NCBI GenBank assembly: GCA_001931875.2
Contig: MSJH02000734.1
Span: 1 to 59,590 of the forward strand
Length of the DNA: 59,590 bases
Direction: 5' to 3'
From: Byssochlamys sp. IMV 00236
Lineage: Eukaryota > Ascomycota > Eurotiomycetes > Eurotiales > Thermoascaceae
In this document: positions 11,119 through 21,567 of the stretch, piece by piece
Layout of the letters: every line of letters begins with the position of its first letter
Position numbering within the stretch: the stretch's first letter is position 1
Program-made: the position numbers and the translations under genes
Notes under the pieces: generated by a model
The model's database searches: none
Told to the model about the DNA's origin: nothing
What the model saw: only the letters and a program-made list of their open reading frames with translations

Positions 11119-13124
11119 TTATATAGATACAACAAAAAGCATAGAACCCAAGGTAACTATTACGTAAGTCAACTTTATCTTAATACTAGTCGCAATGGAA
11201 ATAGATGAAGGTGTTGTCTTGATCTGATTCGCATTATTATTATCGCATGACGTACGAGGCTTAAGCGTCTTTACACTCTCATCTGTCGTATAATTCGTAT
11301 TGGTCAATACAGTCGAGTATTTCAAAGAATCGAGCATACGAAGGATTCCAGGTCCTATAGGTGATCTATAGATCTTCTCGACGACCGTGCTATTGTTCAT
11401 TGTCGTATTGTATCGTATCTCTGGTATCTCGTTGTAATACTCTGTTACCAAGCTCTCTAAAGTTCTGCCTGGATGATATACTCGCGTCATCAAAAAATCC
11501 ACAGTGTCTGCATACATATCATCTAAATGAGCAATCTTCAAACCGGGCCTATTCACTGATGGATCCACCGTTTCATGCACAAGTTCGGCAAACATGTCCT
11601 GACCTGTAAGTAACGTCATACTTTGATACGTTCGATTGAGGTAATCTATACGATTGAAACTACTGTTGGCAACGGGAGGCGGCCGGAACTGAAAACGTAA
11701 TGTCTCTGGTTGAGAGAGTGACACCCATAATTTATGTGCAGCCACTGATTGATTGGCGGCACTAAAAATTTGAACAAAGTTGAAGATGAATGCATCTTCT
11801 GTATTGTTTACACAAAAGTTTTTCTGCATATCGACCGCAAGTTCTGACAGACGGAAGGAACTTCTTGTCGTGTTAAAACTGTTATCAATCACGGTCAAGT
11901 GTTTGTCAAAGATCATCGTTGGCTGAAACCCGCTGAGGTAAGCTGGTCCAGCGTCTCCATCCACAAACCAGTATGGACTAGGCGTCACAAGTTCAACTTT
12001 GAGTGGGTCTATGATACCGTCGATCAGCATTCTAAAGGGTGACATTTTGGTCCAAAAATACGCTGCCCATGAACTCAGTATTCCAAGGCCGTGAAGTAGT
12101 TCATGTAAAAAGACGGCACGAAAGTCTACTTGATAATCTAAAATATCGGTGTCATTCTATTCGAGCTATTTAATCACTCTTTTCCCACTTCATTTTTTGA
12201 GAATACTTACTGAAAACCAAAACTTCCCATTAGGTGGTGTTGATGTGCCATTCCATCCGTTACGGATAGCCTGCTCTGTATTTACCGAGTTCATGTATAC
12301 GTCGTGGTTGATGGCGATCTCAAGATCGTAGTTTGACCATAGCGAATGGCTGCTGTAGGGTGCTAACTGCTTGGCTAGTGCTTGGGGGTATATATAGCTT
12401 AAATCATCATCCTCATCAAATGGAAGTGTAAACTGTAGGTACATACATTATGATCAATCATTGTTTGCTATCTTTATTTCTTGATCAACGTACCTGTGAG
12501 GTGGGCACACCCCACCCGTATGTGCTATTAGAACATGATATTTCGCAAAAACTGTAATATGATATTTTAAGCCTAACATGTGTAATATTAGTTACCAAAG
12601 CTGAAAAATGTCCACTACAAAGAGATTTACAATAAAGCGACTTTGATATTCACCACTTGTGTGAATTCATTGATAGCTGCGTTAATTGAATTACTAATTT
12701 TGCTACAAAAGGCCTCATCTGCTTTACAATTAAAGTGATATTGTACAAGTTGATCAGATGTATTAGAATACTGATGCATAGTATCGTTCAAGGTATCGCC
12801 TTTTCTATCAGATGAAGTTGGTAAGGCACTGTATGAGGAGGTTGAAGTGGTTGTATTAAGGTATGTTACAAGCGTGCTACTGGGATGCCATGTACTGGAT
12901 GTATTTACAACGTTCTCAATCGTATCATGATCCGTCTTGCTCCTTTTTAAATGCCTTTGATTCTTTGTTGTACTTGTACTTGTCATAGCTTCTTGAGAAC
13001 TAGCATAACCTATCAAGTCAGGATCTGTAGCTATAAAGGCTGAATCATCACACCAACTAGGATTCACATGTACTGTAAGAATTAGTATAACGAGTAGTGA
13101 TTTAATCCAGCCAGCTGAATTCAT
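11119..13124 (-). CDS. Secreted, probably GPI-anchored zinc metalloprotease-like protein
   Basis: Four exons on the minus strand: 12631-13124, 12494-12551, 12211-12432, 11119-12156, all in phase (1812 nt, 603 aa). The chosen start MNSAGWIKSLLVILILTV gives a classic signal peptide; an in-frame ATG at 13199 would bury it. The mature part opens with a Ser/Thr-rich stretch, then ISCSNSTYGWGVPTSQ, a domain with many N-glycosylation sequons, and the zinc motif HELLHGLGILSSW in exon 4. HExxH supplies two zinc ligands and the catalytic Glu. The position of the third metzincin ligand (HExxHxxGxxH/D) is Ser here, so the third ligand must lie elsewhere or be missing. The C-terminus (KLTYVIVTLGSMLFVVSI) is a hydrophobic tail behind a Ser-rich region, as in GPI attachment signals. 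An extracellular or cell-wall role is inferred; substrate unknown. Confidence 0.8.
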
Positions 13125-13318
13125 ACAAAATAGAAAAGAAAAAAGAAAACTATTAAAAGAGTGTGGGGTACAGCTTATCGTGCTAAAAAAGCAGACCATT
13201 TTAAAACAATTGCGATCTGAGATTAAAAGTTTGACTTAGTGATCTCATTTGTCTCTGATTTCATTTTGTCAATTGTATTATTCAAAAAGGAGAGGGTACA
13301 AAAGAGAGAGAGAAAAAA

Positions 13319-16300
13319 ATGTTTTCAAGGATCAGCACTTGGAAAGGATCCTGTCACCAAATACCAAGGCTCTATGGCAAGCCAACTCATAGGTCCTTTC
13401 AGACAACCAGACTGAGACTTACTGAAGGCCTACAAAACGTAATAACTATTGTTTTCATAACCTAGCCTGTTTTCTAATCACCACATACTAGTTGGTTGTT
13501 CCAAATACAACAGCTTCCAATATAGGTGTAACCGAGCAAACAGCACAACTTTATTTGGACAATGTATTTCCATTACGAATGAGTGTATGGGATATAAGAC
13601 AACTTGTATTCAGAAATTCAAAAGCACTTTTGGAGTCAAAAGTACATCAAGCGATACCTTCCCCCGATCTACCTCATGACTTTGCCATAAAAGAAATCAT
13701 TGCTCGGTAACACGCTTAAAAGTTACTATGCAGAAAACAATAACACCCTTCTTTAGCACAAAGGACGGCGGGGCTATCGTAAAGTTTACTTTCAGAAGCA
13801 CAGACGCGACTAAGACAGAGAAAGCAAAGGATATTGTGGAAAGGATACAAGAGTATATTCAACAATCAAATATCGTTGCTCCTTTCAATCTACAACAGGT
13901 GAGAGCCTTTTTAGTCAAGGGACAACCCTTCTTGGAGGACATCTTGGCTAGATATCCAACACCTCGACTTCGTATCGAGTTTCAAGGTGATCCTACCAAT
14001 GTGGAGGCGCTCTACACTCATTTGAGGCCCTATGGAAGAATATTTGATATCTCGCTTTATCCTAATCCCAATATAGGAAAAGATCCTGCACGATATGCTA
14101 TTGTCCAATTTACTCGCATACGATATGCAACAAGTGCTCGCAATTGCTTACATGGACATGTGATTGATAACACCCGATTAAACATTTTGTATGAAAAACA
14201 GATGGTAAGATGGTAACATCAACTTGCAAAGAAATGAGACTTATTGTTAATAGCGTACGAATGTAGTCAAGGACTGGCTGGTCAATCATCCTCGTATTAC
14301 TGTACCTGTGATTGCTGCTGTCTTTGCAGGTGTCACTTATGCAGTGTTTGATCCCATCCGTATCTTCTTTGTTACCTCTAAAGTCACCCAACGATTTAAT
14401 CCTCAAGAATATGCGCTCTATCGTTGGCTGCGCAAGGAGACTTGGGCTAGACTTATTCCTGGGGACGATCGACAGCCACTACCTGAAGGTTCAGCATGGG
14501 CTGATGATTTTGAGCAGACTGAAAAATTAAAATCTTGGCTTGCTGAGAGACCAGGTAAAGAAGATATAGAGAGAGAGATATAAGAATCTCTTAACTTATA
14601 AGGTTCGTGTAGAAACATTTATCCTGATCACTGGCCATAAAGGAAGCGGAAAATCTGCTCTTGTCAAGGCAGCCATTCATGAAAAGAAGTAAGAAGCCAC
14701 GATTATAAAAGAGATATACTGAAAATTTGGTCATAGGCACAAGCTATTTATTGATTGTGAAAGGATTGCCAATGCAAGAAACCAGTCAGAAATGACAAAA
14801 AACTTGGCCAAGGAAGTCGGCTACTTCCCAGTGTTCACATGGGTATCCTCTATGAGCGGTTTGATCGACACGGTCGTAGCAGCCACAACAGGTCAAAAGG
14901 CCAACCTTGCATCCTCACCTGATTCTCAAATGAAGAATATTTTGGAAACGGTTGCTATTGCTTTACGTGATACCATACCAAGTGAAAAAGAAGCACGTTT
15001 ACTTGCTGAAGATGAAAAAGACACGACCAATTTGCTTCAAAAGTTCAAGGATTTTATCGTAGGTCATAAGGTAACTGTTCCAAAGCAGACCGAAAAGCCA
15101 CCTGAAGAGAACGAAGGTGAAAAGCCAGGAGAAGAGGATAATCTGGATCAACACAGTATTCCTATCGTTGTCATTGATAATTTCATGTATCGTGAAACGT
15201 CTAAATCTGCCATCCTATGGGAAGAATTGGCAGAATGGGCAGCTCTTTTGATCGAAAATGGTATTGCCCATGTCGTCTTTGTGAGTTCGAATGCAAGCGT
15301 CATGAAAACCTTGGGCAAAGGTAAACAACTACTTTAATTGACATGTGTATGGTAATCATTTCTCTGTTAGCTCTTCCTGGAAAGACGTTCTCGAGTATCA
15401 CCCTCTCTGATGCCCCACCTGAAATGGCCATGTCATTTATTAAGAAGCAACTGGGTGAAGAAGTCACTGATCCCAACCTTCCTGAAATCGTGTCAGCTTT
15501 GGGTGGACGTCTTACAGAATTAGAAGTCCTTGTTCAAAAGATGAAGATGAATATGGATGCATTATGTAAGTTTTTAAAGAAATTAACAACAAGATGTGTT
15601 TCCTCATCTCGTTATACAGCTGCTTTCGAGGATATCGTCACACGTAATTTGATTGAAATTCGAAAGTATGGATTTGGTGATTCATCTAACGAAGATAACA
15701 AGCTTGAATGGTCATCGATTCAATTCTGGACCATCGTTAAACTCTTGTCTGAAAAACACAGCGTAAATTCATAGGACATTTTTATTGGACTTGTAACAAC
15801 TAACAAACTTTGTATAGGTCAATTATGATGAATTAAAGTGGGATAGCTTGTTTAATGGAAATGATGCTCCCCTGAGAGCTATGGAAAGAACAGAATTAAT
15901 TACCGTCGTGCATAAAGATGGTAAATCAAAATATGGAAAAATTATCAAGCTAACCAACTGAAACATAGGCCGACCAAACTCAATCAAACCTGGTAAACCT
16001 ATTCATTATACAGTCTTTAAGCGTCTTGTATCAGATAAAGTGTTTGCTTCTTCCATGGAGATTGAAACAAATATGTATTTAAAGAAACAAGCTGAAGAAA
16101 ACATGGCGAAATTGGAAGATACAATTGAAAAATTATCAAATATCAGTCAACCCAACCGACCACCTCGAGAAGTGGATGCTCGTATTCGATACCTGTTAAC
16201 CAAGCTGACATCTGTTCAGAAATCAATTGAGCAATATGATGCAGCTATTAAGAGTGCAAAAGAGGATGTTTCTAAAAGTTGGATAGAAGATGAAAATTAG
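13319..16300 (+). CDS. YME2: Mitochondrial escape protein 2 (Yme2/Rna12), inner-membrane AAA-like protein
   Basis: Ten exons: 13319-13438, 13492-13706, 13757-14204, 14254-14554, 14613-14688, 14737-15320, 15371-15565, 15620-15762, 15818-15920, 15969-16300 (2517 nt, 838 aa). The N-terminus MFSRISTWKGS is basic and fits a mitochondrial presequence. Then come an RRM-like domain (LRIEFQGDPTNVEALYTHLR, YAIVQFTRIRYATSARNCL), a membrane segment (ITVPVIAAVFAGVTYAVF), and a P-loop domain with Walker A GHKGSGKS and a Walker B-like IPIVVIDNF. A C-terminal coiled coil follows. Known family role: Yme2 spans the mitochondrial inner membrane and affects mtDNA escape and nucleoid or inner-membrane structure. 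An Asp/Glu/Lys-rich insertion (KPPEENEGEKPGEEDN) sits between Walker A and B. The next gene starts only 118 bp downstream. Confidence 0.93.
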
Positions 16301-16418
16301 AAAAAACAAAAACAAAACGGAGACTTTTTCAATAAAGAATTTTTTGATGTATATTTTCTCATTCTCTTCTTCTTTTAATGTCACCTTTTCTGTGCATTTC
16401 TTTCGCTTACCCATTTTC

Positions 16419-18218
16419 ATGTCATCTCCAGTAGATACGCCTTATTGGACACCCATACAGCGATTCATGCCTGCATTAGAAGAAAAACATACCATCATTA
16501 AAGACAATCCTACTCAAAAATCTATTAATGAAGCAGGAAAATGTTTGAAAGAAGAAAGTAATGAATCAATAGGAAAAGATAAGACAGCTGTGAACAGCTT
16601 AAATAGTAGCAGTAGCGATTCACTTGCAGATCATACATCATCATCGCCTATTAAACCTCTGACGGTGTACGAATTAAACCAGCAGGCTGATACAGCAAAA
16701 CTAGAAACTCAAGTTATCATAATGGATCCGACCATTGAAGACGACCAAATGATAGATCCAATAAAGCTTGGATCCATACCCGAGCAAGATATAGAACAAG
16801 CCGCAGAGTTTGTCGTTGACTTTGATAAGGTAAATGGAAGAACACTCAGAGTAGAGCATGAATCATCCGGGCCGAGTATTACAGGCAGCAGCAGTAGTAG
16901 TAGTATGAATACCAGTAGCAGTAACAATACCAGCAATAAAGACAGTTTAGATCCCTACAAAGCAGCGGCATCTGATGTCGAACAAAAATGGCCTGTACCA
17001 AAGACTATTGAAGAGATGTATACCTTATACGAACAAGAAAAGGCAAACGGTGACTCGCGTTCTCAGCTGGCACTGTGTTTACATCTTTTGCAATGTGCTT
17101 CCAAGATGAATCCAGAAAACAGTATTGTTGTTCCTCATGATATGAACATTACAACTCCTAATCCTGGTACGGCACGTCGTCAACTCCTGGATGGTATCAT
17201 GACAACGTTAAGACAGCATTCTCAAAGCAATCCTAACCTGGGCCAGCTCATGGTGAAGGAGGCCAAGCAAATCTTGAAGCAATTAGCCACGTCTGGTCAA
17301 AGTGCAGGACAAGCAGGTGATGCCGAAGCACAATTCTTACTCGGAAGTTGTTATGGCATGGGTGCTCTCGGGTGGCCAATGAATCATGAGCAAGCGTTTG
17401 CCTGGTATTTACAAGCATCAAAGCAGCGACACCCTGAAGCAACATACCGTGTTGGTGTTTGCTACGAATTAGGATTAGGTACCGCAAGAGATGGTGGACG
17501 TGCAGTTACATTTTACAAGAAGGCTGCGCATTTAGTGCATGTCCCCAGTATGTACAAACTAGGCGTAATCTATATGCGAGGCTATTGCGGGCAACCTGTG
17601 ATTAAACGTGATGCAATCATATGGCTACAAAGAGCAGCAGCACAGAGTGATACGATGACAGTCGACAGCGAAATGGCACTTCCAGAAGCACTCCATGCGC
17701 TAGCCATCATACATCTCAACAAGGAATGCCAGGATACAAGTATAATTCCCGACACTCAGTATGCTATCAAGTTACTGCATGATGCAGCTAATCTAGGCTA
17801 TGCGCCCAGTCAATTCAAATTAGGCGAATGCTATGAAACAGGGTCACATGTTGTCGAAGACGAAGCGCAGTCTATACATTGGTACACACTTGCTGCAAAA
17901 CAGAATTATGCAGAAGCCGCATTAGCTTTATCCGGATGGTACTTGACAGGTTCGATCAAGTCTAAAGCTCTACCGCAGTCTGACTCGGCAGCATATACGT
18001 GGGTAAGAAAGGCTGCTGTACTTGCTAAAAGAGCCCAGTTGAAACCAGTGGCTGCAGATGCTTACTACAGTTTAGGTATTTTTTATGAGAATGGCATTGG
18101 CGTTAAGCAATCTGCCGAGAAATCATCGAAATGGTTCCGAAGAGCGGCTCACTTGGGCCATCCAGAATGTTTAAAGATGTTAAAGAATAGTAATGAAGAT
18201 GTCAAAGAAGGCAATTAA
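16419..18218 (+). CDS. Sel1-repeat protein, chitin synthase activator (Chs4/Skt5) type
   Basis: A single exon of 1800 nt (599 aa) from MSSPVDTPYWTP; an upstream in-frame ATG at 16290 lies inside the YME2 stop region and is unlikely. The first 190 residues are low-complexity and Ser-rich (SSSSSSMNTSSSN). From about residue 295 there are Sel1 (TPR-like) repeats: DAEAQFLLGSCYGMGALGW, EATYRVGVCYELGLG, PSMYKLGVIYMRGY, APSQFKLGECYETG, AEAALALSGWYLTGS, AYYSLGIFYENGIGV. The order, spacing and the ALSGWYLTGS / YTWVRKAA block match Chs4/Skt5, which recruits and activates chitin synthase III at the bud neck or growth site. The C-terminal CaaX box of yeast Skt5 is absent (ends KEGN). Role in cell-wall synthesis is inferred from the family. 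Confidence 0.82.
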   Translation: MSSPVDTPYWTPIQRFMPALEEKHTIIKDNPTQKSINEAGKCLKEESNESIGKDKTAVNSLNSSSSDSLADHTSSSPIKPLTVYELNQQADTAKLETQVIIMDPTIEDDQMIDPIKLGSIPEQDIEQAAEFVVDFDKVNGRTLRVEHESSGPSITGSSSSSSMNTSSSNNTSNKDSLDPYKAAASDVEQKWPVPKTIEEMYTLYEQEKANGDSRSQLALCLHLLQCASKMNPENSIVVPHDMNITTPNPGTARRQLLDGIMTTLRQHSQSNPNLGQLMVKEAKQILKQLATSGQSAGQAGDAEAQFLLGSCYGMGALGWPMNHEQAFAWYLQASKQRHPEATYRVGVCYELGLGTARDGGRAVTFYKKAAHLVHVPSMYKLGVIYMRGYCGQPVIKRDAIIWLQRAAAQSDTMTVDSEMALPEALHALAIIHLNKECQDTSIIPDTQYAIKLLHDAANLGYAPSQFKLGECYETGSHVVEDEAQSIHWYTLAAKQNYAEAALALSGWYLTGSIKSKALPQSDSAAYTWVRKAAVLAKRAQLKPVAADAYYSLGIFYENGIGVKQSAEKSSKWFRRAAHLGHPECLKMLKNSNEDVKEGN

Positions 18219-18789
18219 TAGAAAAATAAACGATACACTTTTCCCTTCAAAGTCTATTGCCCCCTTTTGATGACCTTGTTCTTTCTGCCGTACAATCCCT
18301 TTGCAACCGTAAATTTCTTTGGTTAAAAGGGAAATATTCCTCCGAGGAGGAAAACAGATTGTTGATCTTCTCCGACTTAAACTTTGGAATAATTTGAGGA
18401 ATATATTTCGACAATGAAAGTTGTGGGCTCTTTTCTTTAAAAGCTTGTCATCAGTCTAGTCATCAATATCTATTTCTTCGATCATTTCTTTGCTATGTTC
18501 CATTCATTCTCAGAGTTATGTCGTGAGAAGTTAATGCCATGACAAAGAAAGATAAAAGTCAAATTCATATCTATCGTACTTTGACTTTAGACTTTTATTA
18601 TTAGTCGTTCTTTGGTGTTGTATTACGCTTTATATTCTTGAATTAATTGTGTTCTGAGTGGTAACTCCAAGAATAATGTCAATATCAGAAAAAGCTATGA
18701 GTATGGTTTTGAAGAGTGTTCACGTGATGGCACACAAGTAATACAAGGTTTGATAATTTTTTATACTCTTTTTTCTCTTCTCTTCTACA
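18219..18789. other. Intergenic region, presumed promoter of the Mpo1-like gene
   Basis: About 570 bp with no coding signal. It contains TC-rich stretches just upstream of the ATG at 18790 (CTTTTTTCTCTTCTCTTC), as is common before fungal genes, and a CACGTG E-box at 18721. No TATA box stands out. Confidence 0.4.
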
Positions 18790-19315
18790 ATGTCAGATAA
18801 TAAAAGAACAGTAGCTAATCCTAATTACTCGAGAAGATCAGAACCTCAAGATGGCTTCAAGTCACTTCAAGAGTTTTATCCGTTTTATCTCGGAGAACAT
18901 TGTAACAAGATAAACAGAAGGCTGCATTTTCTTGGTAATAAATAATATATTACTGCTTTTTAAATAAGCTCATCATCCAAAAAAAAAAAGGGACAACACT
19001 CAGTCTAGTGTTTGCTTATTTGGCTGCTCGTCGTCGTAAGGCTAAATTTTTACTTGCGGGTATCTTGCAGGGTAAATATTGAAAGTAGAAAATTATAAAT
19101 ATAAACGTGATATTGACTGTTCTTACATAGGCTACTTTTTTGCTTGGATTGGACATTTTGTATTTGAAAAGAAGTAAGAATATAAAAAATAATGAAAAAG
19201 AAAAGGTCATTGATCCATTTATAGCAAACCTGCTACTTTCCGTTATCCTCTTTGGTCATTTTTATGCGATTGGAAGATGTGGTTTGAAATAGTGACAAGA
19301 AAGCGTTTATTATAA
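18790..19315 (+). CDS. Mpo1-like (DUF962) membrane protein, probable 2-hydroxy fatty acid dioxygenase family
   Basis: Four exons: 18790-18934, 18991-19071, 19131-19173, 19225-19315 (360 nt, 119 aa). The protein shows the family blocks FYPFYLGEHCNKINRRLHFLG, then hydrophobic GTTLSLVFAYLAARRRKAKF and GYFFAWIGHFVFEKNKPATF, and ends with YPLWSFLCDWKMWFEIV. The conserved His residues (GEHCNKINRRLH and IGHFVFEKNKP) are the iron ligands proposed for yeast Mpo1, which oxidises 2-hydroxy fatty acids in the ER during phytosphingosine breakdown. This is the short form of the family, smaller than yeast Mpo1. The final short exon ends RKRLL. Its 3' end converges on the kinase gene, whose stop lies 8 bp away. 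Confidence 0.88.
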
Positions 19316-19322
19316 ACTAAAA

Positions 19323-21105
19323 TTATTCTGCCTTCATATTTAATAAACACTCTAATACATCCTTTGCTGTCGGCCTTAGAGCTGCATCATTCTTTAAACC
19401 TGCTCTTAATAAAGGGTAAAATTGTTTATACCGTCTTGGTATATATTTGGTGACAACTGCAACATGTCCACTACTTTGTCTCTGCAAAACGTTCTTTTCA
19501 AATAGTTCATCTGATTTATTCACCGACGTCAATTCTGCAATTATCACCATGGCCATGAATACATCCGATGCTTTAGAAAAGATACCATATTCAATCATCT
19601 CTGGTGCTGCCACGCTATATGTCCAGCTAATATCTTTAGTTAAATGCACATTTTCACGACCATTGAATTCAATGCATGATCTATAGAAGAAAAGTTTAGT
19701 TTTACACACTTTATGTTCTATCGAATACTTGCTCGAAATCTGAAAGATAAGCAGATCCTGCTGAATCAATCTATAAAAACAAGCATTAGTTTAGCGGATG
19801 ATTGATACAATACTACATTTACCAATAGGTTTTCAAGTTTTAGATCGACAAAGCCTATACCAAGTTCATGCGCATTTTCTAAAGCAGAAAATAAGCAGAT
19901 GCCTATTTGAAGTATCTCATATGGATGTATGTTTGTTCCTAGTAAAGAGTAAGTTACGTTCTCTTTTGTTACTTTATTTTTACCTCTATTGTGAAAGTAA
20001 GTTCTACCATCTCTATTAGGGAAATGTCGTTGGATGACAAAAATTGTAGGTGATGGCTTGAATTTGGAACGAGTATATTTCTTCATGGTGTCCTTGTTCA
20101 TTATTTCATTTGGATGACAGTATATCCAACCGATGTATCTGTTTGTAAATCGACAGGTATATAGCTTATTAGAAAATTCAAGTTCACGTTTGACTTTCTT
20201 TTCATTCTCCTTTAAGCATTGTATTCGACCTGTTTTACATGCAATGGTCAAATTTTTATATTTTCCTTTATATACGAGGCTCGTTTGTCCTTCTCCAAGC
20301 AAGCAATTATGCACTTGAATATCACTTTTATCAATCCTTCCGCATTCACCAATCAACTTTTCAGGATATTCGATAATATCTGCTTCATCATTCTTTTTTG
20401 TACTTGACTCTTTTATGTTGTTCTTTGTTTCTGGCAATTTCTTCTTTTCCTTTGTACACGTTCTTCTAAACAATCCAAGTTCTTTAAATGGCGTCTCTGT
20501 CCTGTATATAATCGGTTTCTTTGGGCGTAAAACACGTCTCGGTTCCTCTTCTTCATGATCGTCGTCTTCATTCATCTCTTGACTATCTGATGGTTGTGAA
20601 AGATCAGATAATGGACTAAAAAGGCTTCTTTCGCGTTCGTCTATATCAGAGTCACAGTATTCGGTCATTTTATCAGTTAATTCATCAATGTTGGATAAGC
20701 TGAGGAAAGAAATAGTTGAAAGTTCTTTAGGTACGCAGTGAGCACAATATTGACAAGTAAATGGCGTCCTGATAGATCTTTCCTTTCCTATTATCAAATT
20801 ACACTCCATATCTGTATCGCCTACAGTTGATGCGGCTCGATGATGCTTCTTTTTGAGCCTCTCTGATATTAGAAAATGGTATATCAATAAGCAGTAAGAA
20901 AAATACTGTAAACTTTACCTGAAAATGATTCATCTGTATCACTTTCAAACGAGCCTTCCTTTCGTTTATTTGTTGTCTTTGATCCTGGCGTTCCTGTTTT
21001 GTTCCTACTGTTCTTTGCAAATGCGTGTATAATTTGCAGGTTGGGATCAACTTTCTTCTTCTCCATCATGTGCTTCTCTTTCGCATCAAGAGAGTAACAA
21101 TTCAT
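19323..21105 (-). CDS. Divergent protein kinase (CK1/VRK-like outlier) with a GC-AG intron
   Basis: Exons on the minus strand: 20919-21105, 19823-20862, 19733-19770, 19323-19680 (1623 nt, 540 aa). A 45-nt stretch near 19936-19980 inside exon 2 has splice-like ends and may be a further in-frame intron. The N-terminal 190 residues are charged and contain CQYCAHCV. The kinase domain has a glycine loop GEGQTSLVYKG, the Lys in IACK, an altered catalytic loop GFVDLKLENLL where HRD has become FVD (Asp kept), AYLSDFESC where DFG has become DFE, and AAPEMIEYG. The exon 3 donor is GCAAGT, so the 52-nt intron 19681-19732 is GC-AG; no GT donor gives an open frame. Key Lys, Asp and Asn residues are retained, so activity is possible. 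Substrate unknown. Confidence 0.75.
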
Positions 21106-21407
21106 CTCGGATTCAAGCAAAGTTTGTGGTTCTATGTTCGTTGGCTAATACAAAGAAGAAGAAGAAGAAGAAAAATAAAAAGACAAAGGGGAAATGGGAA
21201 AGAAATATAAAAATGACTTGAGTCTCAAAAACGCGGTAAACTCTACAGTTGTTGCCCTACAGCAAACGAAGAATGCTTGAAAGGGTTTTAACTGAACTGC
21301 TGCAAAGTGTATACAGGATTGGTGTAGTATCAAAATACGTTGAAATGTAAAGATGGCAACTTGAGACTATTGATAACCTTTCGTGAGTCTATCATGACTA
21401 CACATAC

Positions 21408-21445
21408 ACACACACAAATATATGTATATATATATATATATATAT
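21408..21445. repeat. CA/TA dinucleotide microsatellite
   Basis: An (CA)n stretch followed by a run of TA repeats (TATATATATATATATATA) in the 460-bp gap between the kinase and the PXA gene. The rest of that gap shows only promoter-like AT-rich sequence. Confidence 0.8.
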
Positions 21446-21567
21446 ATCTTGGGGTACTTTGGGCAGAGTTGTTCATTATTACTAACCATTAATGCACACG
21501 TGATAATGTGACACAGCTTGTTACTGTAACAGAATCAACTGACATTGTATTTTTCAGCTCTTTACAA

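Noticed and set aside
12627..13199. Upstream start (13199) for the metalloprotease
   Set aside because: It would add 25 residues before a perfect signal peptide; the second Met at 13124 is more likely.
19936..19980. Extra 45-nt intron in the kinase exon
   Set aside because: Splice-like ends are present, but the length is a multiple of three and the frame stays open, so sequence alone cannot decide.
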